From JBJKPP01 sp046706145 (GTDB taxonomy: Bacteria > Bacteroidota > Ignavibacteria > Ignavibacteriales > Ignavibacteriaceae), in NCBI GenBank assembly GCA_046706145.1, contig JBJKPP010000038.1, positions 1-36,601 of the forward strand: a stretch of DNA of 36,601 nt, given 5' to 3'. Each line of letters begins with the position of its first letter. The stretch's first letter is position 1. The position numbers were made by a program, and so were the translations under genes. Under the pieces are notes generated by a model. It searched no databases and was not told the DNA's origin. It worked only from the letters and a program-made list of their open reading frames with translations. Below, piece after piece: positions 1-8,651 of this stretch.

Positions 1-171
1 TATTGAGGCAACTGAGTTTGCAGCGGCTTTCCGGTTCATTCTTGTAAAGATCTTTATTCCTTTAGATTCAAACAGAGTGCTTAATAGTACACTTCAGAAA
101 ATAATAATAACTTTTCGTTACTTTGAACCCAAAGTCTTTAATAACTTATATATAGATGCGGAGTTCCAGGT

Positions 172-414
172 TTAAATTTCCTGGTTTTCTGCGCGGGCAT
201 TCTGAATATTTTCCCAGTGCAGCGGTGTAAGATTATCGAGTCCATTCTTTTCGTCTCCTACAATCCCCCACCCGAATTTTGAATCTTTATTTCCATACTC
301 AAAAAGTTTTATCAGTGCGCCAAATTTGTCTTTTCGCACTATTCTTTCATCGGATTTCAAGACTGGTGTTGCTTTCCACCATACACGTAGAATGTCCTCG
401 TTAGTGAAGTTCAT
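172..414 (-). CDS. Small HNH-nuclease-like protein, catalytic core apparently lost
   Basis: An 80-residue protein. The start is placed at the ATG read from 414 because an AAAGGTG ribosome-binding site lies five bases before it; an in-frame ATG at 465 has no such site. The sequence resembles small HNH endonuclease-like proteins whose pattern is: a W-x-K start, an R-K-D-x-x-G-A-x-I segment, an E-Y-G-N patch, then G-W-x-I-D-H, a GG turn and N-L-x-P-L-x-W-x-N. Here the E-Y-G-N patch (39-42), GW (48-49) and the NLTPLHWEN block (61-69) are kept. The I-D-H-I stretch and following residues that carry the metal-binding and catalytic positions are replaced by a short IVGDEKNG segment. It therefore looks like a nuclease fold without its active site. 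Function unknown. It stands alone, with no phage or restriction genes nearby. The family assignment rests on pattern memory only. Confidence 0.6.
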   Translation of the reverse strand: MNFTNEDILRVWWKATPVLKSDERIVRKDKFGALIKLFEYGNKDSKFGWGIVGDEKNGLDNLTPLHWENIQNARAENQEI

Positions 415-803
415 ATAGGCACCTTTGAAGTTGAAAATCGGCAGAACAAAATAATAAATTTCCATTTCAAATCAATGAGAAAATTGAAACTAATAGTGCT
501 GAAATGACGCATACCACTAACAGATGCAGAAAAGTTCCAAAAATAATAAAAAATTGAGGCATGACGGTAAAAAATTAAGAAAATTATAAGATCGGGTAAT
601 CCCAAAGGTGGAATAATGAAGTAAAGAGAGATGAACTAAAATTGGCTACAGATACATTATTTCTATATTTTTTTCTTCAGACATTTCTGTTTGAGAGTTC
701 ACTTTTGCTGTCCCATTCAACAAAGCACTTTCCTCTACGACTAAAATCTAAGTGCTTAAAAGATGTGAAAAAAAGGGTAACTTAAGGTTAATTTTTTGTT
801 TAG
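415..803. other. Non-coding gap between the HNH-like gene and the SpoIIE phosphatase gene
   Basis: About 390 A+T-rich bases without a believable gene; open frames here are short and low-complexity. The left part should hold the promoter of the minus-strand HNH-like gene, but I see no clear box. An 8-bp perfect inverted repeat, AAGCACTT (723-730) and AAGTGCTT (750-757), has a 19-base spacer and no T-run. A terminator-like hairpin for the phosphatase gene lies at the right end. Confidence 0.5.
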
Positions 804-807
804 TTAC
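768..807 (-). terminator. Putative terminator of the SpoIIE phosphatase gene
   Basis: Read on the minus strand, GTAACT (from 807) and AGTTAC (to 777) form a 6-bp arm pair around a 19-base loop, and a run of seven T (774-768) follows after CCC. One arm overlaps the stop codon at 806-804. The stem is A+T-rich and short, so termination would be modest. Confidence 0.4.
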
Positions 808-3224
808 TTACATTTAACCACTACTAAAGTTATATCATCCGACTGTGGAAAGCCGTTCAGCCATTTTATTGCTTCTGTCTTTAACATATTAATTATTTCT
901 TGCGGTGTTCCCTCTGGATTTCTTATTATTAATTCTTTGACCCTTTCAAATTCAAACATATCTTTTTTATCATTAAACAGTTCAGGCAAGCCGTCGCTTA
1001 ACAAAACAATTACGTCGCCGCTTTTAATCTTAAGTTTGTGTCTTTCAAACTTCATCTTATCCGTTGCACCTAGAGGCATTCTTTTTATTATCACCTCTTC
1101 TATCATATTTGTCTCTTTCCTGAAAATGATTGTGGGAGGCATTCCGGCTGAAGAAATATCAACATCGAATCCGTCAATCTTCAATAATGTTAGGCCCATA
1201 AATAGATTACCGAGCTTCATTGAACGAAGAACAATGTTCATTTGACTAAGAGTCTCATCCACAGGTAGTCTGTCGCTGAAATCAAACAAAAGACTTTTTA
1301 CCACTGCGACAAGTGTTCCGGCTTTTACTCCATGTCCAGTGGCATCACCTGCTGCAAGAATAAGGGATCCTGATTTACTAATTATCGCATCATAATAATC
1401 CCCTCCTACTTCTGTTGCTGTTTCCATGAACGCAGCTATTTCTATATTCGGCAGACGGGGCAGAACTTTTGGCAATAATGACAACTGCAGCTCTCTTGCG
1501 GACTCGAGCTCCTTGCTTTTTCTTTCATTTTCAACTTCTATTACCCGTCTTTCAATCTCGAGCCTGTTCGCTGTTCTCTCCTGCTGTATTGTTTTTTCAG
1601 AGAGTTTCTGAACTGTTACAAGCTGAACCTGGAGGTTTCGGTTTATTGATGCGAAATCAAAAGATAGAGAAATTGTTATCGAAATGGCGAGTGCTAGCAT
1701 ACCGTAAACGAAAACCTGATTCTCACCAAAAGGAGGGGCAACGATAGAATAATCGATCAATATTTGGATAATAACAAATCCTATGAGGATTACAAATCCT
1801 ATATAACCAACCCATTCATTCTTCATTTTAGGAACCCAACCTGAGAGAAAAATGCTAATCAGAGTATCAAGCATAGCAAGTCCAAAAAATATATAATATA
1901 ATGTTGATGTATAACCCAATGGCTTAATGTATGAATTCAGAGCTACTACGATGAAGATAGCAAGAAAGACTATCCAGCGTCCGGGCAATTTCCGGTAACG
2001 GAATTCATAACCAACCAGTAAGGCAAAAAAGATAGTTAGCGGAACTGAAACGCCGTTCAATCTATAAAAGAGAATAATAGTCTGGGGGTCTGTTGACACA
2101 AACTTCTGGTAACCGAAATAAGTTATTCCTGCGAAACCAAGTAGACATATTGCATAATACAAATTCACTTTGGCATCAGGATAAAAGCCGAATAAAGAAA
2201 TATGCAGCAGGAAAAGCATCAATGGGATTATAGTAAAGACCATTTGATGCGTAGTGTTACTGTGCGACATGTTCACTGCATTATCTAAAATTGAATTCAT
2301 ACTTTTGATAAAAACTACAAATCCAGGTGTGAAACCAATTTCTCGTTGCGCATGCCAGTCATAATTGGCATACCTTACAGCAAGTAATTGATTCCGTTTT
2401 GGCTCGATAGTTAAAGTTTTCCAAATTCGGACTTGTTTGGGTTTGAAAGATGAACGAGACTCACCTATTTCTCCGAAGGAATATAAGAGTTTACCGTTAT
2501 AATAGATTTGAGATGCCCCAAATTGACTAATATTAATGGCAAGGGAAGTATTCCAGATACTAGTATCTGCTATGAAATGGAATCGAAACCAGCCCACGTT
2601 CTGCCATCGCGTAACGGGGCTATCCGGCCAATTAATGTAAGAATCGGTTGTTTGCCATGAACTATCGTTATAATCTGTTAGCGCCCAGCGCTTATTATCA
2701 CCCGATTGGTATTTCCACCTGTTGTCAATTAGTATAGCCTTCCTATCAGGCAAAAAGCGTTTAGCATTAAACACGATATTTCCATCAACAAATGAATTCT
2801 TCCAATCATAAACCAAGATATGAATAGTTGTATCGCGATTAACTCTCAACATAATATTCTGGAACTCAATATAATTACTGTCCAATGCTTCCTGCCACCA
2901 GTTTCCTGCAGTAACTTTGAATTCCACTTGTGTGCCTTCTTTAAAATAAATAGATTTTTCAAAAGTGGTATCATTAATCCTACTTAGCATAACTGAGTCA
3001 GGTTTCCAATTGCCTAATGTCGATTGGTTCCCTGTTATAAATACTTTTTTATTATCAGTATGATTTTTGAGGTTAACGGAAAATGTAACTTTGAAGAGTC
3101 TGTCCGAAATATTGGTACAGCCATTAAGTAAGAAAAAGATTACAAGCAGGACAAGCTTGCTAAGTATAAGAATACGTCTGCCCGAGAAGATGAAAAAAAG
3201 GTATTTGTTATCCCCTTTATCCAT
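804..3224 (-). CDS. 7TM sensor lipoprotein with CBM20-like domain and C-terminal SpoIIE/PP2C serine phosphatase
   Basis: 806 residues. The N-terminus has a hydrophobic stretch ending in a plausible lipobox, LNGC, with C36 as the lipidated residue. Residues about 45-125 resemble a starch-binding (CBM20-type) beta-sandwich (V-F-I-T-G-N, L-G-N-W). Residues about 155-310 look like a jelly-roll sugar-binding domain (W-x-x-x-D-Y-N-D-S-S-W). About seven membrane segments follow (roughly 330-540), then a coiled coil (540-590) and a SpoIIE-type phosphatase. The phosphatase metal sites are visible: GGDYYD (607-612), GDATGHG (626-632), SDG (743-745) and SDDIT (795-799). In known systems such enzymes dephosphorylate anti-anti-sigma factors, so this protein probably links an outside signal, perhaps a glycan, to a partner-switching circuit. 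No anti-sigma partner is encoded in view. It is divergent from the histidine kinase gene. Confidence 0.85.
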   Translation of the reverse strand: MDKGDNKYLFFIFSGRRILILSKLVLLVIFFLLNGCTNISDRLFKVTFSVNLKNHTDNKKVFITGNQSTLGNWKPDSVMLSRINDTTFEKSIYFKEGTQVEFKVTAGNWWQEALDSNYIEFQNIMLRVNRDTTIHILVYDWKNSFVDGNIVFNAKRFLPDRKAILIDNRWKYQSGDNKRWALTDYNDSSWQTTDSYINWPDSPVTRWQNVGWFRFHFIADTSIWNTSLAINISQFGASQIYYNGKLLYSFGEIGESRSSFKPKQVRIWKTLTIEPKRNQLLAVRYANYDWHAQREIGFTPGFVVFIKSMNSILDNAVNMSHSNTTHQMVFTIIPLMLFLLHISLFGFYPDAKVNLYYAICLLGFAGITYFGYQKFVSTDPQTIILFYRLNGVSVPLTIFFALLVGYEFRYRKLPGRWIVFLAIFIVVALNSYIKPLGYTSTLYYIFFGLAMLDTLISIFLSGWVPKMKNEWVGYIGFVILIGFVIIQILIDYSIVAPPFGENQVFVYGMLALAISITISLSFDFASINRNLQVQLVTVQKLSEKTIQQERTANRLEIERRVIEVENERKSKELESARELQLSLLPKVLPRLPNIEIAAFMETATEVGGDYYDAIISKSGSLILAAGDATGHGVKAGTLVAVVKSLLFDFSDRLPVDETLSQMNIVLRSMKLGNLFMGLTLLKIDGFDVDISSAGMPPTIIFRKETNMIEEVIIKRMPLGATDKMKFERHKLKIKSGDVIVLLSDGLPELFNDKKDMFEFERVKELIIRNPEGTPQEIINMLKTEAIKWLNGFPQSDDITLVVVKCK

Positions 3225-3488
3225 TATTGAACAATGTGTTCTTAGAGATGTTTTCCTCTGCTGAAACGTAAATAAAAATAGTTACTCAATCAAATACAAT
3301 TATTTATTTGGTGGGGGTAAAGGAATTACGTTGTGGTTATAATATTTTAATGACTAAGTGTTTGTTACACCACAAAAAAGGATATATATTAAATTATGGC
3401 TCTTTTAGTTAAAATTCTTATTAGATTTAAATAAATAATAATGATTTTTTCCCTTAATGAGGGTTGTTGACATTTCTTTCCATAGCAT
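3225..3488. promoter_or_regulatory. Shared divergent upstream region
   Basis: 264 bases between the divergent SpoIIE-phosphatase and histidine-kinase genes, very A+T-rich. It must contain the start signals of both genes, but I could not assign boxes with confidence. A TTGACA at 3467-3472 is too close to the kinase ATG to act as its -35 unless the transcript is leaderless. Confidence 0.35.
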
Positions 3489-5333
3489 ATGTTTAAGGCA
3501 CTATTCAATTCGTTAAGAAACAAGATACTCGCTGGGTACTTTGTCGTTATATTCATTATGATTTTCGTAATGTTCTGGGACTTGTTCAACTTTAACCGGC
3601 TAAACCAATCTTATAAGCAAATTGTTGTACAAAATTATTCAAGTATTGTTGCATCAGAAAATATGTTAGGTGCACTCGACAAGCATCTTAATGCTCTTAT
3701 TCTTCTGCGGAATAAAGATGAACTTTCCGGAAGCAAAAAGATGTTCGAAGATGCTAAGGAAGATTTCTTTTTTTGGCTCGACAAAGCACAACAATCAGCT
3801 TATACTACCGAAGAAAAATCTATACTGGATAGTTTGAATGCTGAATATAGGGTACTGCTAGTAAAAGTAAATAATCTTACATCACAAATTTCAGATAATC
3901 GTTACGCAGATACTGATACTAGTTACTATGCAGTGATGAGCACCATTTCGAAGGTTAAGAATATATGTTTCGGTCTCTTTGAAATAAATCATAAATTTAT
4001 TGAGGGTTCCGAAAATCAAATTAGGAACATAACTGTTACCGCAGCCTTTACGATGATTTTCCTGGCGCTCGTCGGAATTATTTTAAGCTTGATATTCAGC
4101 TCAAAGTTTTCCAATTATATAGTAAAACCGGTACAGGAATTAACAAAATCCATTCAACATGTTTCGGCAGGTAATCTTAGTCAAACCATAGAATCAAGCG
4201 AGCAGGATGAAATTGGACAACTTGCTGAAGAGTTTAATGACATGATTGTTAGACTGCAAAAATACGAAGAATTAAATATAAGTAAGCTATTATCAGAAAA
4301 GAAGAAATCGGAAACAGTAATTGAAAGTATAAACGATCCTGTAGTTATGATTGATGAAAACTACAACATTCTTCTGGCAAATAAAGCTTTTAGTTCAGTT
4401 TTCGGTGCTGCCAACTCAAGAATCTTTGAAAACATTATTAAAGACAATAAAGTAGTAAATAACATAAGCAGTTTGCTTTTGGGCAAAGATGATTCAATTA
4501 ACGAAGATACCTATGTTTATAAAAACGGAAACGACTCAGAAAAATATTTTGACCTTAAGTATAATCTAATCAACCTGCCTGAGAACAATAAGAATGCAGT
4601 TTTGATTTTCTTCACGGATATAACAAAATATGAAGAGCTCGACAGGATGAAATCGGAATTTGTGGCTAAAGTTTCTCACGAATTGAAAACTCCCCTCACC
4701 TCAATCGGCATGGCCGTAGGAATTCTTGACGATGAAGTTGTTGGTAACCTCGGCCCAAAACAAAAAGAACTTTTGAAATCCATTAGACAGGATTATAACA
4801 GACTCTATAGTCTTGTTAAAGAAATCCTGGAATTATCTAAAATTGACTCTGAGAGTTTTAGGCTTAACCTTACACGGATTGAACTAACTGATTTCCTGGA
4901 ATCGTGTCTAAATAAATATTATTTCCAATGCGAGAATAAAGGTATTAATCTTTCATTAAAATCATATGGAAGCAAACTCTATATATTGGGAGACGCGGAA
5001 TACCTCTCTAGTGCTATCGGTAATTTCATCGACAACTCCATAAAATTCACGAACCCAGGTGGCAAGATTGAGATCGGGTTAGAGCAAATAAATGATAACA
5101 TAAAGATTGAAATTTCCGACAACGGGCAAGGAATTGATCCAATCTACTTGGATAAGATTTTTGACAAATTTGTACAAATCAGTGATAGAAGACCAGGCAG
5201 TGTTGGTCTGGGACTTTCCATCGCAAAGGAAATAATTGAAATGCATCACGGGAACATAAATGTATGGAGTAAAAAAGGCATAGGAAGTAAATTTGAAATC
5301 ATTCTGCCGGAGTACAAACATGAGCAAGGGTAG
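3489..5333 (+). CDS. Membrane sensor histidine kinase (HAMP-PAS-HisKA-HATPase)
   Basis: 614 residues. Two membrane segments (about 13-32 and 183-205) enclose a helical extracytoplasmic sensor of about 150 residues. Then come HAMP (about 205-260), PAS (about 275-380), HisKA with the phospho-accepting H397 in SHELKTPLT, and the ATP-binding domain with N-box N512/N516, DNGQG at 544-548 and GLGLS at 573-577. The sensor layout resembles four-helix-bundle type ligand domains. It should phosphorylate the response regulator encoded directly downstream, whose start overlaps its end by 14 bases, so the two are a translationally coupled pair. The ligand cannot be read from sequence. No clear Shine-Dalgarno precedes the chosen ATG, as is common in this group. 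Confidence 0.92.
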   Translation: MFKALFNSLRNKILAGYFVVIFIMIFVMFWDLFNFNRLNQSYKQIVVQNYSSIVASENMLGALDKHLNALILLRNKDELSGSKKMFEDAKEDFFFWLDKAQQSAYTTEEKSILDSLNAEYRVLLVKVNNLTSQISDNRYADTDTSYYAVMSTISKVKNICFGLFEINHKFIEGSENQIRNITVTAAFTMIFLALVGIILSLIFSSKFSNYIVKPVQELTKSIQHVSAGNLSQTIESSEQDEIGQLAEEFNDMIVRLQKYEELNISKLLSEKKKSETVIESINDPVVMIDENYNILLANKAFSSVFGAANSRIFENIIKDNKVVNNISSLLLGKDDSINEDTYVYKNGNDSEKYFDLKYNLINLPENNKNAVLIFFTDITKYEELDRMKSEFVAKVSHELKTPLTSIGMAVGILDDEVVGNLGPKQKELLKSIRQDYNRLYSLVKEILELSKIDSESFRLNLTRIELTDFLESCLNKYYFQCENKGINLSLKSYGSKLYILGDAEYLSSAIGNFIDNSIKFTNPGGKIEIGLEQINDNIKIEISDNGQGIDPIYLDKIFDKFVQISDRRPGSVGLGLSIAKEIIEMHHGNINVWSKKGIGSKFEIILPEYKHEQG

Positions 5334-6645
5334 AGTTTTAGTTATAGATGATGAAGTTAATATTTTGAAAGTAATTGAGCTTTCTTTAAATGCACAAAAC
5401 TTTCTACCAGAAGTTTTCAGTAATCCTCTGGAAGGTGTTAAGAGAGCAAAAGAAGTTTATTTTGACCTCGCATTTATTGATTTAAAAATGGAACCAATAG
5501 ATGGACTAAAAGTTGTGGCCGAACTAAAAAATTTTTCCCCGGGAACTACCATTGTTATGATGACAGCTTATGCTTCAGTCGAAACAGCAGTTGAAGCCAT
5601 TAAGTTAGGCGCTTATGATTACATAATGAAACCGTTTAATCATAAAGAATTCTCACACATTACTGAGCGCGTATATGATTATCATAAACTACTGAAACAG
5701 GTTGTTGGGTTAAGAGACCAATTTGAAGATTTTGATGACGGCGACTTTATAACAAGAAACCCGAAGATGAAAGAAATTTTGAATATGGCTAAGGATGTTG
5801 CTACAAGTAACATCCCGGTTTTAATACAAGGCGAAAGCGGTACTGGAAAAGAACTGCTGGCCAGATTCATTCACCAGAATAGTGATCGCAAAGCTAATCC
5901 TTTTGTTGCTGTAAACTGTGCCGCAATTCCAGATAATTTGTTCGAAAGCGAACTTTTTGGACATGTAAAGGGTTCTTTCACAGGTGCGATAAAAGACAGA
6001 GTGGGAAGATTTGAAATGGCCAATCAGGGTACCATATTTTTAGATGAGGTAACAGAACTTAACAAAAATCTTCAGGTAAAACTCCTTAGATTCTTACAAA
6101 ATATGGAGTTAGAAAGAATTGGTGAGAATATCCCAAGACGTGTTGATGTTAGAATAATAGGAGCAACAAATAGAAATTTACAAGAAACATTAAAATCCGG
6201 CGAGTTGAGGGAAGACTTTTATTACAGATTGAATGGAATAATAATTAATCTCCCACCTCTTGCTGAAAGAAAAGATGATATCCCAATCCTTGTTGATCAT
6301 TTTTTAAACAAATTATCTTCAGATGATGATTTTAAAGTTTCTGGCGAAGCAATGAATATGTTGATGAATTACAATTGGCCCGGAAATATTCGGGAATTAG
6401 AAAATGTTATAAAGCGTGCATCAGTTCTTGCCAAAGATGCAAATATCAGCAAGGATTATTTGCCAACTGAGATTTCGAAAGAGCAAACAGACAGTTCAAT
6501 TTACTTAATTCCTACCTTACAGGAGATGGAAAAGAATTATATAAAGGAAATACTCAAACAATACCCTTCCCCAAAAGATGCATCACAGATTCTTGGCATC
6601 TCAGTTACAACTCTCTGGAGAAAGAGAAAAGAATATAATATCTAA
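5320..6645 (+). CDS. Sigma-54-dependent NtrC-family response regulator
   Basis: 441 residues from the ATG at 5320; an in-frame ATG at 5293 would add nine residues before the receiver domain and is less likely. Receiver domain 5-118 has D10/D11, phospho-accepting D54 and K104. The AAA+ sigma-54 interaction domain (about 140-385) has Walker A GESGTGKE (171-178), the sigma-54 contact loop as GSFTGA (218-223; the usual form is GAFTGA), Walker B GTIFLDE (237-243) and the R-E-D-F-Y-Y-R-L sensor region. A Fis-type helix-turn-helix is at 418-438. It would activate sigma-54 promoters when phosphorylated by the kinase encoded just upstream. The only sigma-54-like promoter I noticed is in the next intergenic gap, before the TonB operon. 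Confidence 0.93.
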   Translation: MSKGRVLVIDDEVNILKVIELSLNAQNFLPEVFSNPLEGVKRAKEVYFDLAFIDLKMEPIDGLKVVAELKNFSPGTTIVMMTAYASVETAVEAIKLGAYDYIMKPFNHKEFSHITERVYDYHKLLKQVVGLRDQFEDFDDGDFITRNPKMKEILNMAKDVATSNIPVLIQGESGTGKELLARFIHQNSDRKANPFVAVNCAAIPDNLFESELFGHVKGSFTGAIKDRVGRFEMANQGTIFLDEVTELNKNLQVKLLRFLQNMELERIGENIPRRVDVRIIGATNRNLQETLKSGELREDFYYRLNGIIINLPPLAERKDDIPILVDHFLNKLSSDDDFKVSGEAMNMLMNYNWPGNIRELENVIKRASVLAKDANISKDYLPTEISKEQTDSSIYLIPTLQEMEKNYIKEILKQYPSPKDASQILGISVTTLWRKRKEYNI

Positions 6646-6664
6646 CAGGGCTCAACAAAAACAC

Positions 6665-6710
6665 ATTTCAAAATGAAATACTAAATACAAGCCCGATTTC
6701 ATTTTGAAAT
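6665..6710. repeat. Twin palindromes, possible enhancer sites of an NtrC-type regulator
   Basis: Two 15-base palindromes, ATTTCAAAATGAAAT at 6665-6679 and ATTTCATTTTGAAAT at 6696-6710. Each is ATTTCA-N3-TGAAAT, and the two are exact reverse complements of each other. Their centres are 31 bases apart, about three helical turns, so proteins on both would sit on one DNA face. Alternatively the two could pair into one 15-bp stem with a 16-base loop and act as a transcript end for the regulator gene; no T-run follows, which weakens that reading. Confidence 0.55.
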
Positions 6711-6806
6711 CTGCTCTACTAAAATTATTTGACTGTAATATCACAAATTATTATAACTACGCACAAAAACTAAAGTTTCTATTTTGTAGTCACTCGATTT
6801 GTTCAA

Positions 6807-6821
6807 CGGCACACCGATTGA
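6807..6821 (+). promoter_or_regulatory. Sigma-54-like -24/-12 element before exbB
   Basis: GGCAC at 6808-6812 and TTG at 6818-6820 give GG-N10-GA, against the consensus TGGCAC-N5-TTGC. The -12 C is replaced by A and the T before GG by C. A start near 6832 would leave a leader of about 47 bases before exbB. The twin palindromes lie about 129 and 160 bases upstream of that start, a usual enhancer distance. Confidence 0.35.
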
Positions 6822-6878
6822 GTTAGAAATCAAGCAAATATTTTTAACTAACCACTAAGTAATGGAGAATAACAAAAA

Positions 6879-7652
6879 ATGAAGCAATCGATATTCATCT
6901 CGGTGATTACGGTCGTGACACTAATTGTGGCGATCGCGATCTACATGCTTGTCTTCGGCAATCCTGCCAACTTTGTTGACGGAGCTACGAGAACCGTACC
7001 CCAAAATTTACTAGGGACAATTTACACAGGCGGTCCTTTGGTCGCTCTGCTGATTATGCTTTTACTCATGGATGTGGCAATTATTTTTGAAAGATATTTT
7101 TCCTTGAGAAAAGCAGGGGGCAAAAGATCCGTTTCGCTTTTCTTCTCGGAAATTATCAAAACTCTGGAAGCTGGAAATTTTGATGAAGCAATTGAAGCTT
7201 GTGACAACCAAAGAGGCTCAGTCGCCAGCGTTATAAAAGCTGCACTGTTCAGATATAAAGAGTTAATGGCAAACAATCAGAAAGTTGATGCCGAGAAACA
7301 GCTAACAGAAATTCAACGTTCCATAGAAGAAGCAAGCATGCTGGAAACACCTATGTTAGAGAAAAATCTTATTGCGCTTTCAACGATAGCTTCTATCGCA
7401 ACGATGGTTGGTTTGTTAGGAACAGTTATCGGTATGATTAGAGCTTTTAGTGCATTAGCCCGTGCAGGAGCCCCTGATGCAATTCAGTTAGCGATTGGTA
7501 TATCAGAAGCATTGATTAATACAGGTGGTGGCTTGATTACCGCAATCTTGGGCATAGTGGCTTATAACTTCTTTGTCAATAAGGTTGATAATTTTAATTA
7601 CCAGGTCGATGAAGCAAGTTACAACGTTATTCAGTTACTAAAATCAAAATAG
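6879..7652 (+). CDS. exbB: ExbB/TolQ/MotA-family proton channel protein
   Basis: 257 residues with membrane segments at about 7-26, 48-68, 175-195 and 212-232. The C-terminal half carries the family's conserved pattern: A-T-M-V-G-L-L-G-T-V-I-G-M-I in one helix and A-L-I-N-T-G-G-G-L in the next. It forms the pentameric inner-membrane stator that, with the two ExbD proteins encoded downstream, uses proton flow to drive TonB. It is the first gene of a close-packed operon; a GGAG site lies about 11 bases before the ATG. Compared with E. coli ExbB it has an extra N-terminal membrane helix, as is common in Bacteroidota. Possible regulation by the sigma-54-like element upstream is inference. Confidence 0.9.
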   Translation: MKQSIFISVITVVTLIVAIAIYMLVFGNPANFVDGATRTVPQNLLGTIYTGGPLVALLIMLLLMDVAIIFERYFSLRKAGGKRSVSLFFSEIIKTLEAGNFDEAIEACDNQRGSVASVIKAALFRYKELMANNQKVDAEKQLTEIQRSIEEASMLETPMLEKNLIALSTIASIATMVGLLGTVIGMIRAFSALARAGAPDAIQLAIGISEALINTGGGLITAILGIVAYNFFVNKVDNFNYQVDEASYNVIQLLKSK

Positions 7653-7662
7653 TGAGTTAGCT

Positions 7663-8124
7663 ATGCCAAAAGTAAAAAAAGGCAGGATAAATGTCAGAAT
7701 AGACATGACTCCCTTAGTTGATGTAGCATTTTTGCTGCTAACTTTCTTCATGATGACAACTCAATTTCATCCTGCTGAACAAGTAAAAATCGAAGTGCCA
7801 ACTTCTCACTCAGCAATCAAATTGCCGGATTCAAACGTGATGACTGTTTACGTTGACACGCTTGGGCAAATCTTTATGGGAGTAGATTCACAGAATCTCA
7901 TGGCAAAACTCTTTGGAGAGCAGGCAAAGCTGAAACCAGAAGTTCAGGTTAATTTACAAAATTTGGGTGACTTGCTTATTCAGGCAAGGATCAGCAACCC
8001 TCAATTAAGAACCGTGATTAAAGCAGACAAAAACGCCGATTACGGCGTGATATCGGATGTGATGAATTTGCTCCAGAAAACTGAAATTACGCGGTTCGCA
8101 GTAATCACCAATTTTGAAAAATAA
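7663..8124 (+). CDS. exbD: ExbD/TolR-family biopolymer transport protein (first copy)
   Basis: 153 residues. After a short basic N-terminus (K-K-G-R-I-N-V-R) comes the diagnostic segment IDMTPLVDVAFLLLTFFMM at about residues 13-31, whose aspartate in V-D-V lines the proton path in this family. The rest is a periplasmic domain with a beta-alpha fold ending in a D-K-N-A-D-Y-G stretch typical of ExbD. It lies 10 bases after exbB. With the second ExbD it presumably forms the dimer inside the ExbB pentamer; whether the two form a heterodimer cannot be read from sequence. Confidence 0.9.
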   Translation: MPKVKKGRINVRIDMTPLVDVAFLLLTFFMMTTQFHPAEQVKIEVPTSHSAIKLPDSNVMTVYVDTLGQIFMGVDSQNLMAKLFGEQAKLKPEVQVNLQNLGDLLIQARISNPQLRTVIKADKNADYGVISDVMNLLQKTEITRFAVITNFEK

Positions 8125-8142
8125 AAAAAGAGAGGCATTAGT

Positions 8143-8637
8143 ATGGCTGGAGCAGATGTTGGCGGCGGCGAATCGAGAGGTAAAAGAAAACACAAAAAAA
8201 GAGGCAAAAAAAGGCTGGGCGTCAGAATTGACATGACTCCCTTGGTTGATGTTGCTTTTTTACTTCTCACCTTTTTTATGCTGACTACCGTTTTAAGAAA
8301 ACAGCAAACTTTGGAGATTAACTTACCGCCAAGTAACGCCAAAGTTGAAGTAGCACAATCAAATTTGATTACAGTATATGTTAATGAAGACGACAAGGTC
8401 TTTTGGAACACCGGAACAGAGAAACCGCATTCACTTGAATTCAATAATTTGCAAAAATTCTTTGAAAAGCAGTTAGCGGATAATCCGAAAATAATAGTTC
8501 TTATTAAGCTAGATAGAAAAAGCAAATTTCACTGCATGGTCGATATTATCGATGATTTAAATTTAGCAAAATTGGAAAGATTTTCGATAGCACCTATGAA
8601 CGATCAGGATAAAAAGTTTCTAGCTAAAACAACCTAA
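8143..8637 (+). CDS. exbD: ExbD/TolR-family biopolymer transport protein (second copy)
   Basis: 164 residues. It differs from the first copy in a longer glycine-rich and strongly basic cytoplasmic tail (residues 1-25, with G-K-R-K-H-K-K-R-G-K-K-R), followed by the same IDMTPLVDVAFLLLTFFML signature. The periplasmic part is divergent from the first copy, so this is an old paired duplication and not a recent one. It lies 18 bases after the first exbD. Paired exbD genes are usual in Bacteroidota TonB operons. Confidence 0.9.
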   Translation: MAGADVGGGESRGKRKHKKRGKKRLGVRIDMTPLVDVAFLLLTFFMLTTVLRKQQTLEINLPPSNAKVEVAQSNLITVYVNEDDKVFWNTGTEKPHSLEFNNLQKFFEKQLADNPKIIVLIKLDRKSKFHCMVDIIDDLNLAKLERFSIAPMNDQDKKFLAKTT

Positions 8638-8651
8638 AACAAGAGATTTAT

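Noticed and set aside
2..175. Open plus-strand frame of 57 codons at the left edge, and a minus-strand start at 39 running off the edge
   Set aside because: Neither gives a recognisable product or a clear ribosome-binding site; the frames are too short and cut by the window edge.
3467..3472. TTGACA as -35 box of the histidine kinase gene
   Set aside because: Only 17 bases before the start codon; no room for a -10 box and leader.
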